Part shown: one piece after another, positions 35,081-47,995 of the stretch | Layout of the letters: the number at the start of each line of letters is the position of its first letter | How positions within the stretch are numbered: position 1 is the first letter of the stretch | Notes under the pieces: generated by a model | Seen by the model: only the letters and a program-made list of their open reading frames with translations | Told to the model about the DNA's origin: nothing | Databases searched by the model: none | Source: Glossina fuscipes | Lineage: Eukaryota > Arthropoda > Insecta > Diptera > Glossinidae | Direction of reading: 5' to 3' | Assembly: GCF_014805625.2 (NCBI RefSeq) | Contig: NW_023998423.1 | Span: 2,916,912-2,980,911 of the forward strand | Length of the DNA: 64,000 nt | Translations under genes and position numbers: made by a program

Positions 35081-37296
35081 TTTATACTGAGCTCAGGAAA
35101 AGAACAAGAAAAACTCGATTAAAACGAAACAAACGTTTGTTAATTTAATGATTCTTTGCGCGCAACGAAACGTAATACAAAGTAGAAAAGGAAGAGAAGA
35201 AGACAAAAAGTCATAACTTTATTAGCATACAACAAAGAGAAACGCAAAGGATTAAAGTGTAAAAGCAAAGGCTTAGAGTGTAAAAGGAGAGCTTTACGAC
35301 ACACGTTTTTTTAAATTTCAATTTTCTTTAAAAGTTCGTAAAAGTTGATGTTATGCAAAACAATATAAAACCATAAAAACGTTTTTTTTTTTGCATTCAA
35401 ACATTCCTCGCATAGTGCTGCGTGCCATCTTTATGGCTTTATGGCTTTGCATGAAATGAGTTTACTTGGAATTCTCTACTATGTATGACGTTCGGCTTTG
35501 ACATAATCCGCTCTTATTTATTTATTTTTATTTTTTTTTTTCTTAATCTTTCTTGCGGTAATTGAGAAGTTTTTCATGCTTTCATTTTTTCTATTTTACT
35601 TATTTATTTACTTTTTTTTTTCCTTTTTTTTTCTTTATTGATTGATTGAACGAAATTTGCAAGGGGGAGGTTCGTTACATGACAAAGTTTTATCATTACA
35701 TCGTCTAACCGACGACAAATTGTGTTTTTTAACTTATTCTGCTGTTACTTAATGAAATTCAATAAAAGAAGATTTTTTATTAAAAGCATCACGTTCCTCG
35801 TAAGCCATTAAGTGATTTTTACATAAGCTTGGGAATAACAAATTTATTGGCCTTAACTGGAGAAGAGAATAGAGATGCAATAAGCAAATTTTCAAATCAA
35901 TCTTTTAAGGTGAGTTCGAACGAAAGTTATTCCTCAATTTTTATATAAGAGAATTATTTTCTTTTTTTCACAACTTCTCATAAGGTATAGCAAAAATTAA
36001 TTTATGTAACTGCAACAATTATCAATTCTCGTTTTGGTAAGATCCGCAGTCGTCTCTCTTAAAGTCAGTATTTCCATTAAAAGCAATAAGATTCTCTTTG
36101 TAAATCTGCGAAGGCAACTAAAATACGTCCCGATAATGAGAATGAAAAATTGTAGTTACATTTCTACAAACAGTTGGTAGCGCCTGATTTTTGTGCTGCG
36201 AAAAATCGCAAACGGGTCGCTAAACCTATCTCTTCAGTTAATCTTTTGGAAAAACCGAAAATTCAGAACGCAGCTTTAAACGAATCACTTAGGGCAAGCT
36301 TTTGTGATATGCTACCTTGCGCATTGCTGATAGGCCACGCTGGCGAAATATGACAATCAGATCTGGCATAACTCGATCTCAAACGAATCACTCAGAGTAA
36401 AACGACTTCACTCTCTTTGATTTGTTTAACAACCTTAACGTTATGCATCGTTCGCGTGAAGCTATTTATCACAATTATGGACAAACGACTTGGTGTTTGT
36501 AATTCAATAATATATTCTTTTTCACACTGCTTCGGTTCTTCGAACACGTTTGGTCATACGATCAACTTGCGCCGTTTCCTCAATCATCCTATTTGCCTAA
36601 TCATTCTTGAATCGCTACGGCAGCATCGTACTTGCTCGATTGGAAAGATCGAATCGAAAAATTCGATGAAAAAAAATAAATCGCTATGAAATTTGTAACT
36701 TGGGATGTAGCCTAACTTCAATGGACTTCAATGCAAGAGGTCAAAGAAAAATTCCCAGCCTTTTCTCTAATAGACAAAATTAGGGTCAGTTAACTTTGAC
36801 AAAAGTGATTTTGGCCATACTACACCACTTGTGAAAGTTGTATCGAAAGTGATTACGCTCTAAAAAGAAGCCAAGATTGTGAAATCGTTACATTTCAAAA
36901 TTACAAAACACTTTGACCGAAACGATAATATTTTACAGGCTTGTGGTGGTTGTGGTTAAGAAGCTTTACCAATAACTGCGGCATGTAAAGAATTTGCTCG
37001 CTTCCGTTCAAACATATTATCGCATTTATGTTTTCATAAGACATGTATTTAATGACTTGCTCTGAAGACGTGGTATTATTAAGAGATAAACAAGAAATTT
37101 AAAAGTCCTTGCACTTTTCAGTAAACCTACTTAGGGAACAATACGTATATACATATATATACATAGATACATACAAATCAGTAATCACAAGGACGATCAA
37201 TCTTAAATTATATATTGTTTCAACTTTTGGACATCAAGACTTGGGCAACCGAAAATAAAACAATCAACGAATTTCTATGCCTCGACTTAAAATATA

Positions 37297-37300
<4 letters not shown>

Positions 37301-37331
<31 letters not shown>
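37301..37331. repeat. Homopolymer T run (31)
   Basis: An uninterrupted run of T. It could be the trace of a poly-A tail of a minus-strand retroposed sequence, but no source sequence is recognised next to it. Confidence 0.8.
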
Positions 37332-37334
<3 letters not shown>

Positions 37335-40300
37335 TATGGGCAATCTTTCCAAATTTTATATTATTTAATGCGTCTTCTTTATGATACGTACCTACGTATA
37401 GATAAATTTTCCAAAGGTGGTAAAAAAAAACTTAAATTCATTCATTAATTTTGTATGTATCCATACATATACTCTATCAACAGGTTATCCGATAAAATTC
37501 ATCTAAAATTCTTACGTGACGTCGACATTCATATAAAATTTGTGTACAAAGATTTTCAAAAACATTTTTATACAAACAAAAAACATTTATCTCGAAATTT
37601 ATGATTTATTCTTTCGTTAATCAAAGGTAAAAAGAACATTTTTTTTTTTTTTTGCATCACTTTTTTAACTACTGAACAATGGGCGTTTACTATGAAAAAT
37701 TCCGTATAGAAAAGTTTTCATTCAGTAAAATTTTGTGCAAGAATTCTTGGACATAGTTACACCACCGCATAACAATCTTACATGCTTTTTATCGTCCTCT
37801 GTATGCTATAATGCAAATTAAACTACACTGACACACATACGTGTATGACATGACAATTATCATCGTAGAAAGAGAATGCATCAAAAAGGGGAAGAGTGAG
37901 GAGGTGAAAGTGTAATCTTCGAACTGTCATGCATATGCACAGGTACACACTTGACAGACAACCTTTAACCTTTTATTTTGCACTTTAAATGTTATAAAAT
38001 AAGTTTTCGTAATTAACATAAATTTCACGTATGGAGAAGAACAAAATTTGCATATAAATCAATGTACATATGTTCAAGCGAAGGCAAATAGAATTAATTC
38101 TCACTTACCTGTTATAGTTTATATAGTATTTGCACTTTTTCTTTTTCGTTTTTTTTCCCTTTTTATTATTACTACTATTATTATTGTATATATATATTTA
38201 TATATACATATATATTTATATATATTTTCTTTGCATACACTTATCTTATCTCTCTTCCTCTGTATTGTTTCAATTCGTTGTTATCCTTACGACTACTTAT
38301 TGTCGTCTGAATTTTGCTCAGTTAATGCTTACGTTTTAAATACTACTTGTATGTTTTTCGCAAATTTCCCGATTTCCCCGCTTTCAAGAAGGACCCGTGC
38401 GATAGCACGACGACCATTCTCATACGTCAGTTATTATATGAACGTTTTTGGGCTCACACAGTTGATTTATTAGCAAATAAATTGCTCTCATTATTTCCGT
38501 TTTTCTATTACATCTAACCTAGGCTGGTAGTCTTTTAAGAGGCTTTTGCTATCTAATCTTATGCACTCTCCTAAATCAATATGCGTGCGCATTTAGTTGC
38601 GTAAAGCGGAGTTGTCAACTAAAATATTTCCTATTTAGTAAAATTTAATTTTTTGTCCATAAAGAAAACATCAGCAACCGTCTTATGTCGTCCACTTTTA
38701 TCGCAAATAACTTTTGGGCGAGAAGAACAGCGAAAATCTGTATTTCTTCGATACATTGGATCAGATATCGTAGCGCACGCATTGTATATCAGCTACATTT
38801 CAAACGAAGTTCTTAGGCAATTTGGCAGCACTTTGTGATACAAAGTACGTCTTCACCTAATCTGAAGGTTTTTTAATTACGATTGGAAAACACTTCGCAG
38901 TTCGTGTTAAAACCTTGGAAACTTTGTATATATTTCACTTATGGACACGCTAAGGTTTACTGATGAGCAAGAGCAAGAGGCAAAAGACAATTCACAACAT
39001 ACCAATGGTCATGTGACCGTCTGTCTGTCTATCTGCATGTAGTTGAAATGCGGATTTCATCCGTCCGCCTACTTACCTGGTTTCTATTTGTTCTTGGATT
39101 GCTTACAATGCAAAATTCAGATAGGCAGCTGAAACTTGTTCTTCTATCCACTGTTAGAAATCGTTCACGTTCACCAAAAGTTACCATTCCTCTATGAACC
39201 AGCGGCAAAAAGTTCAAATTAGTTCATCCGTCTGTCTAATTCTCATCTATTCTCCTCTGTCTTCAATTGATCAATTGGTCTGTTATTTCGGATATTCTGA
39301 GATCGCCGATTCTTGCAGAAATTGAAAAAATAGTTGTAGATAGTAGACGCTTACCTACCAGCGTGTCTTTTATCCGCTCTTGAAAAGCAGACAGAGTTTA
39401 ACAAGCCACGTTCGTTCTTGGTGACTTTTACTTATATGAAAAGCCCTTAAAATTTAGTCTTTCTTCCACCTGGTCTAGCTGTCGATTTCTATGAAAAGGT
39501 ATCGTTTTGATCCCGCAAAAAAGGAGATAAAAGGTTAAAATTTCATGATCGATTAAAACCTCCGCCTTAAAAAAGAATTGCGAAAGTGGAAATAAATATG
39601 AATTAAAATTTTATTGTCTTTGAGATGAAGATGAAGGTGGTCCTAATGAATATCTGGCTCATAAGTTTTTGGAAATATCTTCGCTGGATCAAAACCTGTA
39701 GACGAAAATATCAAAAAGTTCTCTCATTCTCTCGTTCTCTTTTTCAGTCTACCGAAAACTTAGGTTGCTAGTCTATCTCTACATAATTTTTCAATCACAA
39801 GCGCTCAAAATCTTGATCGAACGACTATAATTTTCTAGGTGAAGCAGGAAATTTTTTAAATTAATATCGGCTGAACATTCGTTTATGGTCGTTTCAGTTC
39901 GATACCCGAATGCGCTGGCTCTTGACTTAGAGATCCTTTGAAGACTCCTTAAATGCATTTCCTCTGATAAAAGCAATGGACGATTACAATGCCAGTGATG
40001 GAGTGAGGCCATGATTTACGCTAATGTTTATGGCCTATGCTTTTATAATTGCTAATAAATAAAAATAAGATGTGGGCGTCAAGGTAGACATACCGCCACT
40101 ACGTTCTAACCGTTTAATCGTTTGTAATCGATGAAGATATGTTAGAAATATGCCAAATTCTAACTTCTTATATGGACTTTTGTGGGGATTTCGCAATCAA
40201 ATTGACTTCTTTTGGCAGAAATAGATATAAGCAAAACATCGTTAGTTCTATTGTCAAATATAAAAGTTTATATTGGCTAATGTCTTTTACTTTGATGTTT

Positions 40301-40407
40301 GGCGTTTGTTTTTCAGTCTATAACTATTTTTGTGAATTCTCAGTAACATTGAATTTATGGTTTGTTGACATACGAGTATATGCTGCAATTGCTCAGAGTG
40401 TACGATT

Positions 40408-40443
40408 TTTCGCCGGCTCTCTCTCTCTCTCTCTCTCTCTCTC
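40408..40443. repeat. CT microsatellite (GAGA-type)
   Basis: About 14 CT units in a row followed by CGCTCTATCTGTCTCTC. GA/CT runs can bind GAGA factor in flies; here it is 550 bp beyond the 3' end of eiger and has no clear target. Confidence 0.8.
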
Positions 40444-40987
40444 GCTCTATCTGTCTCTCTGCCGGTTTAGGACTCAGTTCTTATAACCTCTTCATTGAGA
40501 AGCTTTCTCTCTCATGGTGAAGTTTTCAACTTCTCATATATGATATACCCCACATACACAAAAACACCTGTTACGTGCTGTACTATGCTGGTAGTGATAA
40601 AAAAAATAAAAATAAAAGAATTAAAAATCGAGTAATAAAACCACAATACAACCGCATTAAACGTTGCAAAGAACAATTGTCATGATTTTCTTCTTTTTTT
40701 TTATTTGTTTATACGTTTTTATTTTTTTTATATGTACATTATAAAGAGCCATTGAATAGACGAATCGTGTGTGTGAGTAAGCGCGTGTTATGCGTGGGAG
40801 TGTGGTTTTGTTCTTTTCGTAATATATATATATACATACACATATATACATATATATATATATATATGTATATGCAGCTAACAAGACAGTTGAAAATAAT
40901 GATTCGATAATAATTTAAAAAAATGCATAAATATATCTAATGCTTATCATTGCTACACTTTTGTTGTTGTTGTTGTTGTTTTCTTTT

Positions 40988-43900
40988 TCAGATTTTCATT
41001 AAGCCAAAGTAACTTCTATTGTTTGAATCCTTCAAAACCGCATCACGTTCACTATGAAAATCTCTTAAATGTAATTTTTCATGTGTTTTTAAATATATTA
41101 AACCGCTCGTATGACAGGTATGAATTTTCAATGACATATTAGTGGGTACAGTTTGAAGGCATTGTAAAAACGGTCGTTGGCCGTGAAATACAACAAAACC
41201 ATTATGGTCGTGCGTGTTATTATAACATACTTGAGCATAAACATAATAAATACCCGATTCGCGAATAGTCAAGACACCATTTTCGATATGAAAATATTGA
41301 TCGATATTCACTTCATTAGTCCAGCTAGTATGTCCAATATACATATCGCCTCCATAAGCTGAAGAAAAAAAAAAAGAAGAAAAATAAAGAAGAAAGAGAA
41401 GGAAATAGAAAACACCTACAGTTGACTTTTAGGGACGAATGAGCGTCGGGGATTTTACGATTTAAATGAAAATGTGCAGCAGGTTTACTAATGAGCAAAG
41501 TATTAGCTGAGCTTAAAGCTGAATTTTTCGCTGAAAGGAACGAATATTTTTTTTGTCTTTTGAATCAAGTTTAAGAAATGATTATAAAGGTCAACACATT
41601 TACCACTTTTAACTGTTGGTACCTTACGTCTTCGGGATCCGTAATGACGCATGGGTGAATGTTTGTGATTATGCCTACCATTGCTAATGAAAGATTTGCT
41701 CGGCCTTTTTCATATAAAAACGGAAATGAAATGAAACGAATTAACAAGCAATCCTTTCTCTTTTGTATACAGAGTAATAAAGCTCTCTTTACCTTATTAT
41801 AGTGGTTTTCTGCTTTGGTATGACATCTTCTACCAAATCATCGCTTCCGCTTTGTTGTCGCGCATCTTCATGCATTAGAGCACGCGGTTTCCTTTCTCTA
41901 TGTGAAAGAGTTAAAGAAAAACAAGTGAGAACATTAATATTCGCTCATGACCGAATCTTTTATTCCCATCGCCGTTATCTCAAGAAAGACTAAAAAAAGG
42001 AAAAGAATTAACTTATCGTACTCTATGAGATTGGATGGGCGCGGCGATATGTTCATTTTTGCGGCCAGAAGAATGTTTGCAAGAGAGTTTATGCAGACGG
42101 ACCGACGGACACGCTTAAATCAATTCACAATTTGATGTGGATCAAGAATACATGTACTTTGTAGAGTCTTCGAAGCTTGTTGCTGGATGTTACAAACGTT
42201 TTCACAAAACGAATATACCTCTCATATTTCGGCGGTGGGTGTAAAAACAACAATTTTTTTTTAATCTAAACATTAAAATTTACATAAGCTGAGTTGACTT
42301 ACCTTTGCTTATTTTTATTTTTGGAATCTTTATATTTCTCAAAATCATCATATAAATTGTCATTAACGATGCGCGAGTCATTATTATCATTATTATTATT
42401 CTCCTCATTCTCATAATTGCGGAATTTCTCCATTAAATCATCATAACTTTCATAGTCATCAACATCGTCTTCATCCGTATCAGTACCATCGTCAGTATCA
42501 TCATCGTCATCATTACCATCATTATCATTATCATTGAGATCGTCCTCTTCTAAAACGATGTCTTCTTCATAATCTTCTCCTTCACTTTCTGTGTTCTCCT
42601 TCTCAAGATCTTTATCTTTAAACTTATCGTAACTGTCGGGAAAGAGACCTCCAACAACATTTTTATACTAAAAAAGCAATTAAAAAAAAATAAAGATTAG
42701 AGCACAATGGTGGGGTGGTATTAGTGTATGTAATTTATTGATTAATTTATTGATTAACATATTTGGATATTGAATTGCGAGAATTGCTTGCAAATTTCTC
42801 AAACATCCTGCATTTAATTGAAGCATAAAAAACGTATACATATGTATATGAATATATACATATATCATAAATTTGAGAGGAAATCATTAACAAAATATGC
42901 TTGCATTGCCAAAAAATTTTTATAAATTTATTATTTTAAAAAAAGAAAATATTTTTTTTTCTATGACGGCGCCTCTATGCCAATTTTAACCTAATTAAGC
43001 GAATACAAACAAACGGCAAATGTATAAATAAGTATATAATTGTAAATGTGTGCACATACAGTGAGATGAAAAACTTTGGCCTCGAAACAATATTTTAGCC
43101 GAAGTAATCTTAACAGATCTAGGCCTTAACAGAACTTTAATTAACAGAAAATTATTTAAATTAATTAAAAGACGAAATAATTATAGTAATGACTTTTCGT
43201 TCAGTTATACTACGTGTACCTCCGTAAAAGGCTCCCACACAAACAAAGCAAATGGAAAAATTCTACTCGCTTAGATGCGGATTTTTGATACCTAGAAGCG
43301 TAAGCCAATATTTTGTTAAGCACAGATATGCAAATTGGTCGATTGGAAGGATATTTACAAAAGTTTCTTAACTGGTCTTAAACAGTATTTGAAGTAAGTA
43401 CTTCTTATAGGTCTTCAAATATTGTAGGCATATCTGGTCTGTTTTCTTAGCACAACTATGTACAGTGCTTCAAACTAACGTCTGCGTCTGTAAATATCTT
43501 CTGTGCGGCCCAGGTTTTGGTCTATCACCCTGTGCTGTTGGAAGAGAACTACGGTCATTTTTAAACCGTCAACTAAGTGGATATTCGTGAAACAAACAGG
43601 CAGACAGACAAACATGACTAAATCGAATCAATATCTTGCGTTGATCAAGAACATGCGTAACGTGTATCTTACAAGGTATTTCCGAGTGTCACAAGCGGAA
43701 AGGAAAATCTGTCATAACCTTATATCTCGCTAGCGAATACAAAAAACACCATGTACCGGGTCAGTTGGATATTGAGGTCAATTTTCATGCTGAACTTTTG
43801 CAAAACTTTATACCAAATTTTAAAATGAAGTCTTTTGTAGAGTGCGGGCTACAGTTTTTTGACCATTGTAGGCTTGGTTGTAAGATGGTCAAACGCGACT

Positions 43901-46900
43901 TCTGGCCTTTAAATGAGAAGCTCTCTCTATCCTAGCTAATTTAAAACAGTATATAAGGGAAACAGGCAAAGATTGACCAGGCCTAAGTTAAATCATAGTA
44001 TCACGTTCAATATATATATTTATTCTCCTTTGGGTAGTTCTTAGTCTTACCAACAGACGAGTGAATCTGATGTAACCACTTTCTACAGAAAAGCTCGGCT
44101 CGGATCTGAGTCGATTAAACAACTCTCTTTTCGCGAAAGCATCTATCAAAGCACTCAATAAAACTTTGGGATGACATACATTTTGGCAACACTGTTGAGA
44201 GACACATATGACTTCTTTGTAGCAGCAACCTTCAAACGATAGGGTTCAAAGTTACCATCGCTTTAGCGGCGCTTTGTGTTTCTTTTGCCGATTATGTCCA
44301 ATCGGCTCACAGCCGATTTCGATCCGGTGGTGGTAATAAATTCATTTTTCATCTATTGAAACTTCTCGCATGAAAGAATCCTTTTTATTTTGTCTAAACA
44401 ATGCCAAACCGGTCTCTTACTTATCAACACCTTGTGGTCAAAAGTGTGAATGGGCGGCCTGTTGACGTCTTCAGCCTATCTGCTATCTTAGACAACTTAA
44501 TAATACCGGACTTTGAGATTTTCTTTCCCATCAAAAAGCCAGACAAAATAGCCTCATTAAGAAACTGTAACTGTAACTAGTTTCAAAATGTCATGGAGTT
44601 TTGAGACGTCTGGTTTGAACTTTGGTACGCCCAACAAGTCGTAAGGGTCTGTCAATAATGTTGCCACATTTGTGCGCCCAAAGATATAAGAAGTTTGCGC
44701 GTTGCACAATAAGGTATGCATTGACGCAATGTTTATCTAAATTGTTCGAAATTTAAGCTATTGATCTAAAAAGATTTAGGAAAGCAATTGGAATGTCTAA
44801 CATAAAATCGGACGTAAACGACTCGCCGGTTCGGCCGCAGTTAATGAAGTGTTTTAAAAATTTTGTACGTGGCTTCTAGAAATTCTCCGCAAAGCGTTAG
44901 TTACTTTCTTACTAGTTTTTAGAAAGCTCAGTTCACACACGTTATGGATAATATAATAACACAAACCCTCAAAACACGGCGTATCCGTACAAGGTTGTCG
45001 TCCTAACGTCTTCATAGGCAACTCTTCCCTTTCTTTTCTTTTAGCATTTTGAAAAACTTTTTAGAATCTCTAACTATTTCGGTTTTGAAGACATGTTTTA
45101 CTTATGAAAAATTATTTTAATCCTTATGTCGTATACATATTTGAAAAAATCCGCCTGAGTAGCCGAAGGCGAGGAATCTCGACTAGATCGTGGTCGTGGA
45201 TTCGAATCTCAAGTGCGGCAGAGTTTTTAAAAAAAGCCGATAGCCTTAGATGCTAGTGCTTCTAAGACTTTAGTCTTAGAATTTATTTCTCTGGCGAAAT
45301 TAATAATAATAATAATAATAATTGAAAAAACTTTGTGCGAAGAGTATTTGATGAATATTTGAAAGCTAATCAATCTATTTCTAATAATATATAAATTACG
45401 ATAAGAGTTGTAGATTATCATCTACGTGTAATTTATTTTTATAGCCTGCACGACTTACATTCTACGCCGCATATGCACTTGCAGGCACAGGGAATATTAA
45501 GTTCTCACGGTTGTTTAGTATCGTCTAGAAGGGCTTAAGACTGACTCACTTTTTTTACATCGATCGATTTGGTCCTCTTGATCTTTCCTAAATCAGCTTA
45601 AACATGTCTGTCTATTTTTTCTACATTTGTCAATGTGTTTGTGTATTTAAACTACAAGTCGTAAATTGTGAAATCTTGCATAGTAACATTATCACGACCC
45701 AAGGACAAACGCTAGGTAAAATGCATTGAATCGAATCCCCTGTAACGGCTTACTTTGAAAAACTGATGAAACCGAATTTGGTAAGTGAATAAATTTATCG
45801 TTATAAAGACATAATCTCCCATTAAAATGACCCATAGCCCATCAGGGTGAATTGAACGATTGGTGCTAGAGCTGCAATAGTACGCCTTTCCGTAAAATAC
45901 CGTAACCGTACCGGAACAAAAAACGTAGCCGATACGCTTTCCAGAGAGCCCATAGAAGCAATGGAGAGAGTTATCTTAGAGGCGGTGTAGAAACAACAGA
46001 CGTAATTGGTTAGAAGAAAAAATGGAAGGCGTTAAAGGGAATTGCACAAAATATCCGGAATATATGACAGTTGTTGGAAGATTGTACAGATATTTCCCAA
46101 GGACGGCCTCTGATGAAGAAGGTAAACCTTGAAAACTGTACGCATCCAACTGCTAACGACAAAAATGTCAACTTGTTAGCTTAACGTGAAAAGTTTAGAT
46201 TGGAAGGGAGCATTTTTTGAAGCTTTTCCCATTTTACAATCGTTTGACATTTTATCAGGAAAATAAATTACGAATTGTTTTAGGCGAACGAACAAGAGGC
46301 GTTTGATGATCAGCTTTGCCCGATTATAAGGTTTGTAACTGTCTACAATAGTATGCCCCGTGAAAAAAAGATACGGTCACTTTTTACTCCATCACTGTAT
46401 GTATAGTTATAAATGATTTAATAAAGCGAATCAGATATATTTATGAGTTCATAGCTAAAAATATTTTCCCGACTTTCTTTCTTTTTTGTTTTTTTTGTTT
46501 TTCATTATTTTAATAATTCTTAAAATTGATTTATAGTTATAAAGTGCATTACGATATAAGAAGATTTGTGTGTATTCCACTTACCTCTTCTTCAAAATCA
46601 TCTAAATCATCGAGATATGGTATACCCAATCGTTTCTGTAGACTTTCAATGATCTTGTTGAGTGTAACGACTTCCTTTTGAAGCTCTTTAATACTGTTCG
46701 TGTTATTTTCATTAGCGAATCTTAAATTCGTTATAAGTATTAAATGCCAGATCTGTTGGGACGAAGAAAAGAAACATTTTTTTTTTTTTTAGTTCATAAA
46801 AACTGTAATAAGTAAGAGAATTATGCTCGCCTTTGATCGAACCCTATGTACCCACCACCGTTAACTTAAACTAAAATACTGCTACAGTTCACAAGTAACG

Positions 46901-47960
46901 AGCAAAATGCCCATTTATTTGGTTTTGAAAGCAGAGGTCCTTTATTGCTTAACCAGGTTTGCCTATTTGCAATACTAACCTGCACGCAACAATATTTAAT
47001 GTTTTTGCAGCCGACGTCTTCGCTGTTGTGGTCAAGAGCATGTCTAATATACCACAAAATATGAGCAAAAGGGCTGGCGGACAAACTTTGCATTGACTCA
47101 TATTTTGACTTATTTGATGAAGAGTATTTGTACTTTATATGGCCTCCGCAGAGTCCTTCTGGGCTTAGCAAACATGTTGGCAACATAAATGTAATCCCTT
47201 CCTTCGGTATTCGGCATAAAAACAAAAAAAAAAAACCCGCAAATTGTTGGAAATGTTAAAACAGGAGAAAAAAAATGTTCGCCCAAGCCACGCCAAGCTA
47301 TCACGCCATACGTATCAACTTCAAATATTGCAGTGTCATTCTAACGGATATATTCGCCACTTGTTTAGCGATGGGCTGACTACTTGGCGGTCGAAGGACT
47401 TCCATCTTTACCCTCAAGTGACTGACGTAACTTAATAGGCGATGTCGCGTCTTATTATTGTTTTGCGTATTTTTTAGTCCTGTTACGAAACTGATTCGCT
47501 TAACTGGCTAGATGTGGTCTTGCCTAATATCAAAGAGTTTTTCGTAATTCGCTTCTAATGGGAATGCGACTTATCGCAGGGAATTCCAATTGTTAAGAAC
47601 GTGCAGCAAACGTGGTCGCTTTAAACAATTAGCTATCGTACCGTCTTCCTTTTCTTCATCTTAGTCGAAATGAGTCTATTCATAAACATGTCTTTAGGAT
47701 CAATACTTCGTATGCACCCTTCAGCTTTACTAATATTCGAACATTAAATGATTTGCTTTCAGCCGAGTAAATAAGAATCGCGTCTACCAACTCACTATTC
47801 GCGGATTCAAATTTCAACTGCGTTAGAGCTTACTCTTGGCCGCAGGTGCAATGATTGCTCAGTCGGTAAAGACATTGTACTTGACGTTTAGACACACGCC
47901 TACTAAAGACTGCGATTTTCCTCGTTTCATGAACAGAGGACATCCCTTGAGTGATTGGTC

Positions 47961-47995
<35 letters not shown>

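Larger units (their letters stand above)
35081..40987. other. Intergenic stretch between granin-like gene and eiger
   Basis: No gene is visible. The left part should hold the promoter of the granin-like gene (minus strand) and the right part the 3' UTR of eiger. It contains T-rich tracts (35510-35640), a run of 31 T at 37301-37331, TATA microsatellites near 38185-38230 and 40820-40870, and a CT run at 40408-40443. Short ORFs such as 36417-36689 and 38048-38473 are low-complexity or unsupported. Confidence 0.5.
42668..46584. other. Long intron 2 of eiger with mobile-element debris
   Basis: The intron contains dispersed-repeat words (43480-43720, 43760-43900), the SINE at 45151-45325, and possible Tc1/mariner-like ends at 43059 and 46397. 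No gene is nested inside. A conserved enhancer cannot be seen from one sequence. Confidence 0.5.
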
